DNA from: Williamsia sp. | Lineage (GTDB): Bacteria > Bacteroidota > Bacteroidia > Chitinophagales > Chitinophagaceae | Direction of reading: 5' to 3' | Assembly (NCBI GenBank): GCA_015069695.1 | Contig: JADCRZ010000025.1 | Coordinates: 32,154-96,153, forward strand | Length of the DNA stretch: 64,000 nucleotides | In this document: piece after piece, positions 1 through 9,908 of the stretch | Position numbering within the stretch: position 1 is the first letter of the stretch | Layout: every line of letters begins with the position of its first letter | The notes under the pieces: generated by a model | What the model saw: the letters and a program-made list of their open reading frames with translations, nothing else | Told to the model about the DNA's origin: nothing | Databases searched by the model: none | Position numbers and translations under genes: made by a program

Positions 1-3000
1 TGGCTCCAAGCCCTTCCAAGCGCAGCATGATTTTTATGTAGCATCCATGCGTCGATTTCTTCGGGTGTCGCATGCGCTTTTGTTTTGTCTGCTTTATGGT
101 AGAAGACAGTATTTGCATCGTGCTGTAAGAAACGGGTCAGCCCGGTTTGTACTTCCTCCACGGTACGGGCGGTAAATGCAAGACGATACAACTGGTCAAT
201 CCGGCCAACCTGGAGCGTATAGGAAAAATTAAGCAGGGAGAAAGACGCACTGCGTGGCTCGGTTCTGATAAAGTTCAGCATCTGCTGCGCATAGGCGTGC
301 ATCGTAGGCTCGTCCTGGGCCGACAGGATAATGAGCACTTCTCCTGCGGGCACATCTGTTGCCGCGTCTTCTTTATATTCTTCGATGATTACATGGGCAT
401 TTGCCCCACCGGCACCAAACGAGCTGATGCCAGCCACTCGCAGGGAAGTTGTTTTTGATGGCTTCCACGCTGCCAGCTCCTTTTGAACCACAAAAGGACC
501 GTGGGTGAAATCTATGAAAGGATTCAGCGGTTCGCAGTGGATGCTTGGAGCCAGGAGTCCGTGTTCCAGCTGCAGAAGCACTTTGTGAACTGATGCAATA
601 CCTGCGGCAGATTCAAGGTGTCCGATATTGCTTTTGACAGATCCGATTGGGCAGGGTTGTCTTTCTTTTCCGTTGTTGGAAAAGGCAGAGACCAATCCGT
701 TGATCTCGATCGGATCACCCAGAGATGTACCAGTTCCATGTGCTTCTACATAACTGATGTCGTCTGCAGAAACACCCGAGATTTCTATTGCCGACCTGAC
801 TACTTCCGACTGGGCATGAGAGTTGGGAACTGTGTAACCGCTCGCTTTTCCACCATGGTTGATCCTTGTTCCCTTTATCACTCCATATATGGTGTCGCGG
901 TCTTCGATAGCCTGGCTGAGTGACTTCAGCAGTACCGTACCTACTCCTTCACTGGGCACATATCCGCTTCCTCCTTCACCAAAAGCCCTGCAGCGTCCGT
1001 CGGTTGAGGCGAACCGCCTGCCCGATAACAGGTAATATTTGTACGGATGCAGGTTCAGGTTTATACCACCGGCAATGGCAATTTCCGATTCGCCGCTGAT
1101 GATGCTGTTGCAGGCAAGGTGTATGGCCGACAGGGAAGAAGAGCAAGCCGTATCGACCGCCATACTGGGGCCGTTGAAGTTCATTGTGAACGATACACGG
1201 TTGGCAATAGACCAGTAAGCGGAAGTGTTGATGACGATATTTCCCCGCTGCAGCTCCTCTACGGCAAACAGCTGGTAATGCCCCCACATAACACCTACAT
1301 ACACGCCCGCTTTTCTGGCTTTGCCGCATACATTCTTGGGCGTGTAGCCGGCGTTCTCTATTGCACACCAGGCCGACTCCAGAAACAGTCTCTCCTGCGG
1401 ATCAATGAATTCAGCTTCCTTTGGTGGAATCTTAAAAAATACCGGGTCAAAATGATCCATTTTTTCAATAAAGCCACCCCATTTCGAGTAGCTGGTTGTC
1501 ATGCTGTTTATATCCGGACTGTAAAATCCATCTATAGGCCAGCGGTCCTGCGGGATTTCCCTGATGCAATCTTTCCCTGCCTGCAGGTTGTGCCAGAACT
1601 CTTTCAAATTGGCGGCCTCGGGATAAATTCCATGAACGCCGATGATAGCCACATCATGTGGTCTGGGAATCCGTCTTTCAGCAGTTTGCTCGGAATAAGC
1701 TTGCATGGTATCAATTATTTTGGTATGAGGAGGTGGAGGTGCTGCACTGTCCGGCTCTTTTTTAGCCGGGGCAACCCACTTATCAGCAATGGTTGCTGAC
1801 GCCTCCGGATAAGTTTTGAGCAGGTAGCCGGTGACTTCCACGATGTTGCTGTACTCAAAAAAAAGTGTTTTGGGAAGGTTGGGAAAATAGCTGTCCATCC
1901 GGTTTATGACACCGATCAGAACCACCGAATCGAGGCCGATGCTGAAGAATGGGTCCTCCGCACTGATCTGGGTAAGGGCATGTCCCAATTCTTCAGCAAT
2001 CGATTCCAGCAGAATGGCTTCTACCGCCTGTCGAACTGCGTCATGTTGTAGCGGTTCACCGGCGGCTACCGGCGTTTCGTGCTTGCTGGCCGGCTGCCTT
2101 GCTGCCTTATTTACCAAAGAAAGGCCTTGAAAGCACACGAAAGGTCGGCCGGCTTCATCCAGGATATATACATCAAACTTTTCCAGTATGGATTGGGTGT
2201 CATAAGTGGTTTGCCTCTTGGCCAGGATGCCGGCATTCACTGGCTCAAAACTCCTGCAGAACCTAATCTCCTCTACTTCATAAGGCACAAAAAGCTGCAA
2301 TGAGTCATCGAAGCCCGGCAGAAGCGATGCTGCTGTCTGAAACGCGGCATCCATAACGAAAGGGTCTGCAAAGAAAGACCCGTTTTTCCCAACCTCATCA
2401 TCCGGTTTTTGTATCGTTCCGGATGCTTTGTTCCCCTGCCGTTTTACATTCTTTAGCAGCTGGAACTTTTCTCCATAGTAGAAGCCGCTGGCTTTAAACC
2501 GGCTGTATATCTCCTCAGCCTCCAACCGCTGTGCCGGTAGTTGCCGGAATAAAGCCAATTCTTCTGAAAAGTCTTCCTGTTTTGCAGTACCGGCAGCCAC
2601 AACCGATCCGCTTGCGAACACGCCGGCCGGGGATTCTGTGAAGAAGCTAAAGCCAATTTCATCCGGATTGCGGGGAACCAGTTTCAGGTGTATGTGAACA
2701 GGGTTGGAAGCAGCCGGAGCATAAGGCTGCAGCCAGGTAAAGTTCCGGACGGCGCTGTCTTCCACATTTTTCCCCGATACACGCAGCGCTGCAAACACCA
2801 TTTCGATATAAGCGGCAGCCGGTAACATCCCATTGTGCTGGCGGATGATCGGATCTTCAGCAGTAAACAGCATTCTAAATTCCTGATGATCAAATACTGA
2901 AATGTTTTCCGCTAAAAGGCTGTATCCGGTTTGAGGGGTGTATGTTTGAGGAGAATGCTTTACATAGCTTTCTATGGCATACTCCTTTTTATTCCAGCAA

Positions 3001-4652
3001 TACACCGGCAGTTCGGTTCTGTAACAGCCAATGGATGAATTGATCTGATTCCAGTCCACCTCTTCTCCCTCTGTCCATTTATTCACAAGGAGCTGGTCTC
3101 CGGCATCCAGCACAATGGCTTCGGTGTTTTCTTCGCGAAGCTTTGCCAGCGCATCTTCCGCAGCAACGCAAACGACATATTCGCGGTGCTGCAGAGCACT
3201 GCGGCTCTGCTGAAGGGTAAACGCGGCATCTCCGATACTGATCTGCGGATTGCGCTCCAGAAAGCCGGTCAGCGCTCTTTTGTATTCCTTAAGGTCTCTT
3301 GTCGTTTTGGCCGAAAAAGGAAGGATGAAATATTTTTTCCCAACAGGCTGCTGCTTGTTTGCATGAAATTCTTCCAGGATTACGTGCGCATTGGTGCCAC
3401 CAACGCCGAAAGAACTTACCGCAGACCTGAGGGGCGCACCAGCATTTACCCAGGGAACAGTTTCCTGGTTGACGAGAAATGGACTGTTCTCAAAATCTAT
3501 TTCCTGGTTGGCTTTGGTAAAATGCAGGGTGGCAGGAACGGCTCTTTGCTGCAGGCACAAAATGCATTTTATCAATCCGGCGATACCGGAAGCCGTGTTC
3601 AGGTGCCCGATGTTCGACTTGACAGATCCCAGGTAGCAGTATTGCTTTTTACTGGTAAAATTTCTGTAAGCTTCCGTAAGCGCCGTTACTTCAATTGGGT
3701 CTCCGAGGGCTGTACCGGTACCATGCGCTTCCACAAAGCCGATCGTTTCCGGCAATACCTGCGCTACCTGCAGGGCATTCAGGATCACCTCTTTTTGTCC
3801 TTCTATGCTTGGTGAGTAAAAGCTGTTCTTGTGATGGCCGTCGTTGTTGACCGCAGATCCTTTTATGACGGCCTGGATGTTGTCGTGGTCGTTCACCGCA
3901 TCCTGCAGGCGTTTGAGTAGTACAAGACCCAGTCCGTTTCCGAACACGGTGCCCTGGCCATCGCTGTTAAAAGGCTTGCAGCATCCTTCGGCAGAAAAAA
4001 TGAGGTTGGGATCGTACAGGTATCCGGCCTGGGGAAATACAATCGAAACACCGCCCGCAAGGGCAAGATCGCATTCAAGGTTAAGCAGGCTTTCGCAAGC
4101 GAGGTGAACCGCCACCAGCGAGCTGGAACAAGCCGTCTGGACCGTCATGCTTGGCCCTTTCAGGTTAAACTGATAAGACAACCTCGTTGCAGCAAAATCG
4201 ACGTCATTGGAGGCGAACGCCAGATAGTCGTCGGCCGGACTGGCTTGCTTACGGAACGCTTCGCTGTAATTGTTGTGCGCGGCGGCCACGTACACGCCGG
4301 TCTTGCAGCTGGTCTGAAGCGGATTGTAGCCTGCCCGTTCAAAGATCTCCCATCCGCACTCCAGCAACAGCCTTTGCTGGGGATCCAGCAGAGAGGCAGC
4401 TTTAGGACTATACCCAAAAAAATTAGCGTCCCACGCATATACATCCTGGAGCACGCTGCCTGCTGCAATAAAGTTCGGATGGCAAAGCTTTTCTTCGGCA
4501 ATGCGCATGCGCCTGCCTGTTTCGCAGTCGAAGCGTACTATGTTTGTTTTTTTGTTTGCCAGTAAGCTCCAGTATTCACCGTTACTGCTCAACTCCGGTA
4601 ACCGTATACTTGTGCCGATGATGGCTATATCGTTGTTATTGTAGGTCGTCAT
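1..4652 (-). CDS. Trans-AT type I polyketide synthase, KS-DH-ACP-KS..., C-terminus outside window
   Basis: About 1550 residues are visible; the reading frame runs off base 1. The ATG at 4652 lies 10 bases after the upstream synthetase stop, so the two are co-translated or co-transcribed. Domains in order: KS1 (about 5-430) with TACSSS Cys175, EAHGTGT His310 and NIGHL His350; a DH-fold domain (about 560-830); an ACP with the GLDS motif, Ser909; a Pro-rich linker; and KS2 with TACSSS Cys1170, His1305 and His1345. Neither module has an AT domain, so malonyl units must come from a separate AT, such as the AT-ER gene at 15282-17516. The DH keeps the second catalytic motif (DAAFQ), but the position expected for the HxxxGxxxxP histidine reads DPIIRQHNGMLP, so it may be inactive. 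No KR is seen before the window edge. Family assignment is very secure; the product is unknown. Confidence 0.95.
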   Translation of the reverse strand, partial: MTTYNNNDIAIIGTSIRLPELSSNGEYWSLLANKKTNIVRFDCETGRRMRIAEEKLCHPNFIAAGSVLQDVYAWDANFFGYSPKAASLLDPQQRLLLECGWEIFERAGYNPLQTSCKTGVYVAAAHNNYSEAFRKQASPADDYLAFASNDVDFAATRLSYQFNLKGPSMTVQTACSSSLVAVHLACESLLNLECDLALAGGVSIVFPQAGYLYDPNLIFSAEGCCKPFNSDGQGTVFGNGLGLVLLKRLQDAVNDHDNIQAVIKGSAVNNDGHHKNSFYSPSIEGQKEVILNALQVAQVLPETIGFVEAHGTGTALGDPIEVTALTEAYRNFTSKKQYCYLGSVKSNIGHLNTASGIAGLIKCILCLQQRAVPATLHFTKANQEIDFENSPFLVNQETVPWVNAGAPLRSAVSSFGVGGTNAHVILEEFHANKQQPVGKKYFILPFSAKTTRDLKEYKRALTGFLERNPQISIGDAAFTLQQSRSALQHREYVVCVAAEDALAKLREENTEAIVLDAGDQLLVNKWTEGEEVDWNQINSSIGCYRTELPVYCWNKKEYAIESYVKHSPQTYTPQTGYSLLAENISVFDHQEFRMLFTAEDPIIRQHNGMLPAAAYIEMVFAALRVSGKNVEDSAVRNFTWLQPYAPAASNPVHIHLKLVPRNPDEIGFSFFTESPAGVFASGSVVAAGTAKQEDFSEELALFRQLPAQRLEAEEIYSRFKASGFYYGEKFQLLKNVKRQGNKASGTIQKPDDEVGKNGSFFADPFVMDAAFQTAASLLPGFDDSLQLFVPYEVEEIRFCRSFEPVNAGILAKRQTTYDTQSILEKFDVYILDEAGRPFVCFQGLSLVNKAARQPASKHETPVAAGEPLQHDAVRQAVEAILLESIAEELGHALTQISAEDPFFSIGLDSVVLIGVINRMDSYFPNLPKTLFFEYSNIVEVTGYLLKTYPEASATIADKWVAPAKKEPDSAAPPPPHTKIIDTMQAYSEQTAERRIPRPHDVAIIGVHGIYPEAANLKEFWHNLQAGKDCIREIPQDRWPIDGFYSPDINSMTTSYSKWGGFIEKMDHFDPVFFKIPPKEAEFIDPQERLFLESAWCAIENAGYTPKNVCGKARKAGVYVGVMWGHYQLFAVEELQRGNIVINTSAYWSIANRVSFTMNFNGPSMAVDTACSSSLSAIHLACNSIISGESEIAIAGGINLNLHPYKYYLLSGRRFASTDGRCRAFGEGGSGYVPSEGVGTVLLKSLSQAIEDRDTIYGVIKGTRINHGGKASGYTVPNSHAQSEVVRSAIEISGVSADDISYVEAHGTGTSLGDPIEINGLVSAFSNNGKERQPCPIGSVKSNIGHLESAAGIASVHKVLLQLEHGLLAPSIHCEPLNPFIDFTHGPFVVQKELAAWKPSKTTSLRVAGISSFGAGGANAHVIIEEYKEDAATDVPAGEVLIILSAQDEPTMHAYAQQMLNFIRTEPRSASFSLLNFSYTLQVGRIDQLYRLAFTARTVEEVQTGLTRFLQHDANTVFYHKADKTKAHATPEEIDAWMLHKNHAALGRAWS

Positions 4653-4662
4653 AACAGCAGTA

Positions 4663-7600
4663 TTATCTTTTTTGTCTCAGTTCCCGCCTTGAAAGGTGTT
4701 GGCCGAACGAAACAGATAGCACCGGCTCCTCTTCCCCCGATGGCGGGACCTGGTCAGTTGCCGCAATTTCTTCCAGCCACCTGGCTTGCGAGCGGATGGT
4801 AGTATACCTGAACAGGTCGGTAAGCTGGACAGAAAACCGGGGAAACGCCTGCTGGATCTGGTGCAGCAACTGTACGATGAGCATGGAGTTGCCGCCATGA
4901 TCATAGAAGTTCCTTTCCGGATCAAGCGTAGGGGTTTGCAGTACATGGCCCCAGATACCGGCGATTGTTTTTCCGTACTGGCTTTCTATGTTTTTTTCCT
5001 GCAACCCGGCACCTGTCAGGTTTCTTCCGTTTTCAAACAGTTTTTTCCGGTTTATTTTTCCGTTCTCAAGAAGAGGCATTTCAAACAGCTGATAAAAGAA
5101 ACTGGGAATCATGTATGCAGGCAGGTACTCGCGCAGATGGTTCCTGATCTCATCGGGGTTGATGACCGCATTGTTTTCAGTTACTACGGATGCCTTCAGC
5201 TCGTCATATCCGTTGCCCCGGTCCACCAAAACGTATCCCTGTTTGATAGCAGGATGTGTTTGCAGAACGTGTTCTATTTCCTGTAATTCAACCCGGAAAC
5301 CGCGTAGCTTGACCTGGCTATCATTTCTGCCCAGGTAATACAGCTTCCCGCTGGCGGAAAACCTGGCTATATCGCCTGTTCTATACACTTTTTCCCGGAT
5401 GCCAGCAATGGGTTCTACATACAAAAACTTTTCTTGGCTGAGCTGTGATTTGTTATAGTATCCCTTGGCCAGGCACTCGCCTGCCAGGCAAAGCTCTCCG
5501 TACACCCCTACCGGAACAGCTTTTTTGTCATCGTCCAATATGTACAGCCTTGTGTTGCTGATCGGCGTGCCAATGTCAATGTCTTCATGACTGGTGATCT
5601 TCCGAAGCGTAACTTCAATGCTGGCTTCCGTAGGTCCGTACATATTCCATAGCTCTAAGCCTTTGGACAAGATAGCTTTCACCAGTTCTGCTGAAAGCGG
5701 CTCACCGATAGAAAGGATTTTACGAAGGGTGGTTGGCTGCGGCCATTGCTGGTCAAACAGCAACTGCAATGTAGTAGGCGTGGTCTGTAAAATCGTGGAT
5801 CTGGTAGCCGTAATCAGCCCGGGAAGCGCAGGTATGTTTTTTTTTGATGCATCTGATGCGATGCATACAGACGCCCCGGTGAGCAAGGGAAAAACGATCT
5901 CTGTATAGGCGATGTCGAAAGAGATGGTGGTAATGGCCATTACAACGTCCTGTTCGGAGATACCAGGACTTTCTATCATGTGATGATAGTTGTTTGCTAG
6001 CCCCCGGTACATTACTTCTACTCCTTTCGGTACACCGGTGGAGCCAGAAGTGTAGATAATATATACCGAGTCATCGGGTTCGTACCGAACGGTTTCCGTT
6101 TCACTGGCATCATTTACCGGTTGCGCGAGTGCTTCTATGGCAAGGCAAGGAGGGAGGCCAAGGTCTTCTCTCTTTACGCTCATGGACGCAACGATCACAT
6201 CGCACGAGGAATGATGAAGGATATACTCAATTCTTTTTTCAGGCAGTTCCGGATCTATGGGAATATATACAGCTCCCAGCTTCAGCAGCGAAAGGGCTAC
6301 GATGGGGAGGTAGCCGGAGCGGGGTAGCAAAACACCTACTTTGGCTCCCTTCTGAACATGGTACATCCGCAGGAGAGAGCAGGCTTTTTGCACTTCCTTT
6401 CTGATCTCATCATAGCTGAACACTTTGTCTTCATACAGAACCGCTGTTTTTTCCGGATGCAAAGCGGCCTGCTCTTCAAACAAGGTATAAAGATTACCGG
6501 CATGGGTAAAAACACGCCCGGTATTGTTCCATGATGCCAGTAGCTTTTTTTCTTTGTCGCATGGTTCAAGCAGGTCCCGTACTTTCAAATCTGGCATGCA
6601 ACTGATTTTGCATAGAACATCCGTGTAGTTTTCTGCCAGCAGCTGTACGCTTTCCCGCCTGAATTTTATCTTGTTGTACTTTGCCAGCAGAACCATGCTC
6701 TCTTCCTGCTCCTGCAGTACAAAGGTCAAATCGCATATGGAAGGCTGCTGTATTTCCATATGCTGTTTTGTAAACAGGGGATCTGGGTCGTTGTCCGGGG
6801 CCATCATATCGCGCTGGAATATAAAAACCGTCTGGTAGATTGTTTCCGGAACGGGTGCCGACGACTTCCGCAAAAGATCAACAAGCTTGAGCAAGGGATA
6901 GCTTTGATGGTGCAGCAGCCCGGTAATAGCGGCGTATATGTTTTGTAGAAACTCATCTGTTGTGCTTTCTGGGTCCAGTTGCACAAATACAGGCAGTACG
7001 CTGGAGAAATAACCAAGACTTTGCTCGAACATGTCTTCCGGTCTGTTAGCCGTGGCTGTACCAACGGTCAGTGCCTTTTGGCGGGTGTATCTGTAAAGAA
7101 CCAGAAAATATGCACCCAGGAATACACTGAAAGGGGTGATGTGCTTCAGCAAGGTATTTTCTCTGACGCGGCTGAGCAGGTCCTGCGGCAGGTACATTTC
7201 AATCTGATCATTTTCAAAAACGCTGCTCGACCTGTTCAGGTCGTAGGGGAGGTTCAGTTCAGCAAAAAGCAGTTGCTTGCGGCTCAGCCAGTATCTTTCG
7301 GCCGACAGGGCCGCAGCAGATTGCAGATACCGTTTTTCCCAGTCATGAAACCGGAAGAACGCGTCGTCAACAGCCAGGTTTGCACAGCTTTGCCCGGTCT
7401 TCAGCCTTGTATAAAAATATCGCATGGTATGCAGGAACAGCCTGCAGGATTCTCCGTCGGAAATCAGGTGCGAGGCGTTCATATAAAAGATTGAATGACC
7501 CCGCTCATCTTTGAAAACTTCTCCGTACAGCAAGGGAAGCTGCCTGTTCAGCGTGAAAGGGATCTGCGATTTGGCCTTTATGCGTGCCAGGATGTCTTCC

Positions 7601-9876
7601 CTGCCCAGCTGTGTATTGGTTACGGTGAGCGGAACCGCATCAGGTGATATGTTGATGAAGCCCGCATCTTCTGCTGCCAGCCTGGACATAAGCACGGGGT
7701 TCTTTTGCTGAACGAGTTCGAAAGCTTTGGCGAACAGGGGAAGGTCGACTGTTTCGGATAAATCGAACGCCAGGGGTGTATTGTACTGGTGAGGAGACAA
7801 GTTCTTCGCATATTCTATCCAAAGCCCCTGCTGGTTTGCCGTAAGCGCAGCTCCATGAATGGCTTCGACTTTACAGGCAAGGCCGGCACCTTGTTCTTTT
7901 TTTTGCGCGCCCCGTATCATGTTGATCAGCTCGTCAAAGCCCCTGGCACCTGCGATCTGACTGATGTCGAAACCGGTCTGGAAGGCCTCGTTGATTTTTC
8001 TGGTGATTCTGATAAGCTGTATGGAATCTATGCCCCAGGATGAAAACGGACTGTCTGGTGTTAGGTGGCGGATGCCTGAGCTGAGCCTGAAAATATCAAG
8101 CAGCGTAGGCAGCGCAGCCTTTTTCATGTCATCCGGAGCGGCTTCCTCCAACCTGCTTACCTGCTGCTCAACCGCCCGGAGCGGATCTTGCGGAGCAACG
8201 GGGTAGGCATACAGTTTTCCGGCCAGGTATAACTCCCGGCAGTTTCTTCTTTGCAGTTTTCCGCTGCTTGTTTTTGGAATGGCGTTAACCGGCGCGAACA
8301 CAGTCTCGTGCAGCCTTACACCGTTCACCCGCAGCACATTCGATTGAATGATGCCGGTGAGTTCCTGAAAATGATCCCGCGCCGTCTCCGGCAATTCAAT
8401 TACAGCCGCGATCAGTTCCGCGTCATGGTCACCGGGTACTGAAAAGACCACCTTGCGGGCGTCATGAAGCAAAGGATGAGATCTGCTGATGGTAAACTCC
8501 AGGTCGGTCGGGTAATGGTTTTTCCCATGAACGATAATGACTTCTTTTATCCTGCCGGTAATATAGACTTCTCCTTCCCGGATAAAACCATAATCACCGG
8601 TAGGAAGGAATTTTTCTGTCTTGCCGGCTTCAACAGGAAGGTATTCGAATTGTTGTTCTTTTGCGGGGTGAGTCAGATAGCGGTCAAAAAGAGAGGGTCC
8701 TGCAATACAGAGTTCTCCCACTTCATCGGGGGCAACGATTTTTCTGGAAACCGGATGTATGGCAACCACCCGGGCGCCGTCGATGATCTGTCCGCAGCTG
8801 ACCACCGTTCTACCCGGGCCGCTACCTGGTGGAACAGGCGCGATTTTCCCTTCTTTCAATGCTTCAGTGTTGACCCGGACGGTTTTGAAATGTCCATCCT
8901 TTTTCGCTGATATGGTAGAGGCTTCAGACATGCCGTACATAGGACTCAGTGCTTCTGCGGCCAGGCCATATTTTCCAAATGCGGCGCCGAAATTTTCAAG
9001 TGTTTTGCTTTGTATGTTCTCGCCAGCTGAAAAAGCCACTTTCAGGGAATCCAGCCGCATCCTCATGTCAGCACCGGTGCCGGCTTCCTTTGTGCACAAT
9101 TCAAAGCCAAAGTTGGGGGCGCCTGTGTGGGTGGCTTTTTTTTCGGAAATGCATGTTAACCAGTTCAACGGCGAGGCAGCAAAATCGTGAGGATCCAGTA
9201 TGAAAGAAGAAGAACCGGAGAACAGCGGATACCAGATGTTGACAAGCATGCCAAATGCATGGAAATGCGGAAGCCATGATACGGTGATGCTTTCCTGATT
9301 ATATTGATAAGATGCAACGACGCGGGATGCATTGTTAAACAGACTGTCATGCGTATGAATGATTCCTTTTGCATCGTCTGTTGAGCCGGAACTGAACAGG
9401 CAGCAGGCATCCGGCGAAAAAACCGGCTTGTAGCCGGTTTCGAAAACCTGTATGTTTTCCACCTCGCTGACTTTAAACCGAGGGAACTGCTGCTGTACAA
9501 AAGGCTTGGCTTCCCTGGTCGTAAGGATCAGGTCTGATCCGGTAGTTTCCTGAATCTTCTGCAATCGCCTGTTATACAGCTCGTCTACGGCATTGGATGT
9601 GTAGGGCAGGGGGATGGCCAGCTTGCCTGCGCAAAGGCTTGCGAAAAAGGCAATGTAAAACTCCAGCGTCGGAGTGAACAGCAGCACTGCGGCTTTTGAT
9701 TGGTTTGAGCAGGTGTTGATGGCACCGGCGTAAAAGCTACTTAAAGTATAAAGGCTTTTGAAAGACAAAGATTGCTCCGGTTTGTTGTTGCCAGGCTTGA
9801 AGATAAGATAAGGCTTATCTTCAAGCCTGGCAGCCTGCTGTTCCAAAACTTTGACCAACGAGTTTTCTTGTGTCAT
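4663..9876 (-). CDS. Hybrid loading/NRPS protein: FAAL-ACP-C-A-PCP
   Basis: 1737 residues. Residues 1-560 are a fatty acyl-AMP ligase (FSSGSTDDAKGIIHTHD near 161-177, MYGMSEAST near 313, PTGDYGF near 425). An ACP follows (SSWGIDSIQL, Ser618), then a condensation domain (about 675-1095) with SHLISDG at 802-808; the catalytic second His803 and Asp807 are kept while the first His of HHxxxDG is Ser. The adenylation domain (about 1120-1610) has YTSGSTGVPKG, YGPTEAS, YRTGD and NGKINRKK (Lys1607), and Asp1321 in FDIAYTE fits an alpha-amino acid substrate. A PCP ends the protein (DHGGNSML, Ser1664). It probably activates a carboxylic acid as acyl-AMP, loads it on the ACP, joins it to an amino acid and passes the chain to the PKS KS1 encoded next. 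The acyl and amino acid substrates cannot be read with confidence. Confidence 0.96.
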   Translation of the reverse strand: MTQENSLVKVLEQQAARLEDKPYLIFKPGNNKPEQSLSFKSLYTLSSFYAGAINTCSNQSKAAVLLFTPTLEFYIAFFASLCAGKLAIPLPYTSNAVDELYNRRLQKIQETTGSDLILTTREAKPFVQQQFPRFKVSEVENIQVFETGYKPVFSPDACCLFSSGSTDDAKGIIHTHDSLFNNASRVVASYQYNQESITVSWLPHFHAFGMLVNIWYPLFSGSSSFILDPHDFAASPLNWLTCISEKKATHTGAPNFGFELCTKEAGTGADMRMRLDSLKVAFSAGENIQSKTLENFGAAFGKYGLAAEALSPMYGMSEASTISAKKDGHFKTVRVNTEALKEGKIAPVPPGSGPGRTVVSCGQIIDGARVVAIHPVSRKIVAPDEVGELCIAGPSLFDRYLTHPAKEQQFEYLPVEAGKTEKFLPTGDYGFIREGEVYITGRIKEVIIVHGKNHYPTDLEFTISRSHPLLHDARKVVFSVPGDHDAELIAAVIELPETARDHFQELTGIIQSNVLRVNGVRLHETVFAPVNAIPKTSSGKLQRRNCRELYLAGKLYAYPVAPQDPLRAVEQQVSRLEEAAPDDMKKAALPTLLDIFRLSSGIRHLTPDSPFSSWGIDSIQLIRITRKINEAFQTGFDISQIAGARGFDELINMIRGAQKKEQGAGLACKVEAIHGAALTANQQGLWIEYAKNLSPHQYNTPLAFDLSETVDLPLFAKAFELVQQKNPVLMSRLAAEDAGFINISPDAVPLTVTNTQLGREDILARIKAKSQIPFTLNRQLPLLYGEVFKDERGHSIFYMNASHLISDGESCRLFLHTMRYFYTRLKTGQSCANLAVDDAFFRFHDWEKRYLQSAAALSAERYWLSRKQLLFAELNLPYDLNRSSSVFENDQIEMYLPQDLLSRVRENTLLKHITPFSVFLGAYFLVLYRYTRQKALTVGTATANRPEDMFEQSLGYFSSVLPVFVQLDPESTTDEFLQNIYAAITGLLHHQSYPLLKLVDLLRKSSAPVPETIYQTVFIFQRDMMAPDNDPDPLFTKQHMEIQQPSICDLTFVLQEQEESMVLLAKYNKIKFRRESVQLLAENYTDVLCKISCMPDLKVRDLLEPCDKEKKLLASWNNTGRVFTHAGNLYTLFEEQAALHPEKTAVLYEDKVFSYDEIRKEVQKACSLLRMYHVQKGAKVGVLLPRSGYLPIVALSLLKLGAVYIPIDPELPEKRIEYILHHSSCDVIVASMSVKREDLGLPPCLAIEALAQPVNDASETETVRYEPDDSVYIIYTSGSTGVPKGVEVMYRGLANNYHHMIESPGISEQDVVMAITTISFDIAYTEIVFPLLTGASVCIASDASKKNIPALPGLITATRSTILQTTPTTLQLLFDQQWPQPTTLRKILSIGEPLSAELVKAILSKGLELWNMYGPTEASIEVTLRKITSHEDIDIGTPISNTRLYILDDDKKAVPVGVYGELCLAGECLAKGYYNKSQLSQEKFLYVEPIAGIREKVYRTGDIARFSASGKLYYLGRNDSQVKLRGFRVELQEIEHVLQTHPAIKQGYVLVDRGNGYDELKASVVTENNAVINPDEIRNHLREYLPAYMIPSFFYQLFEMPLLENGKINRKKLFENGRNLTGAGLQEKNIESQYGKTIAGIWGHVLQTPTLDPERNFYDHGGNSMLIVQLLHQIQQAFPRFSVQLTDLFRYTTIRSQARWLEEIAATDQVPPSGEEEPVLSVSFGQHLSRRELRQKR

Positions 9877-9908
9877 GTCAGAAGGGGGGATAATTTTACT
9901 GAGATCTG

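Noticed and set aside
147..4565. Several plus-strand open frames of 70-250 codons at the left edge
   Set aside because: They lie opposite the PKS frame, whose KS, DH and ACP motifs are unmistakable on the minus strand.
4663..9876. Reading the N-terminal domain as an ordinary acyl-CoA ligase
   Set aside because: The direct fusion to an ACP and C domain and the FAAL-like motifs favour acyl-AMP loading on the ACP.
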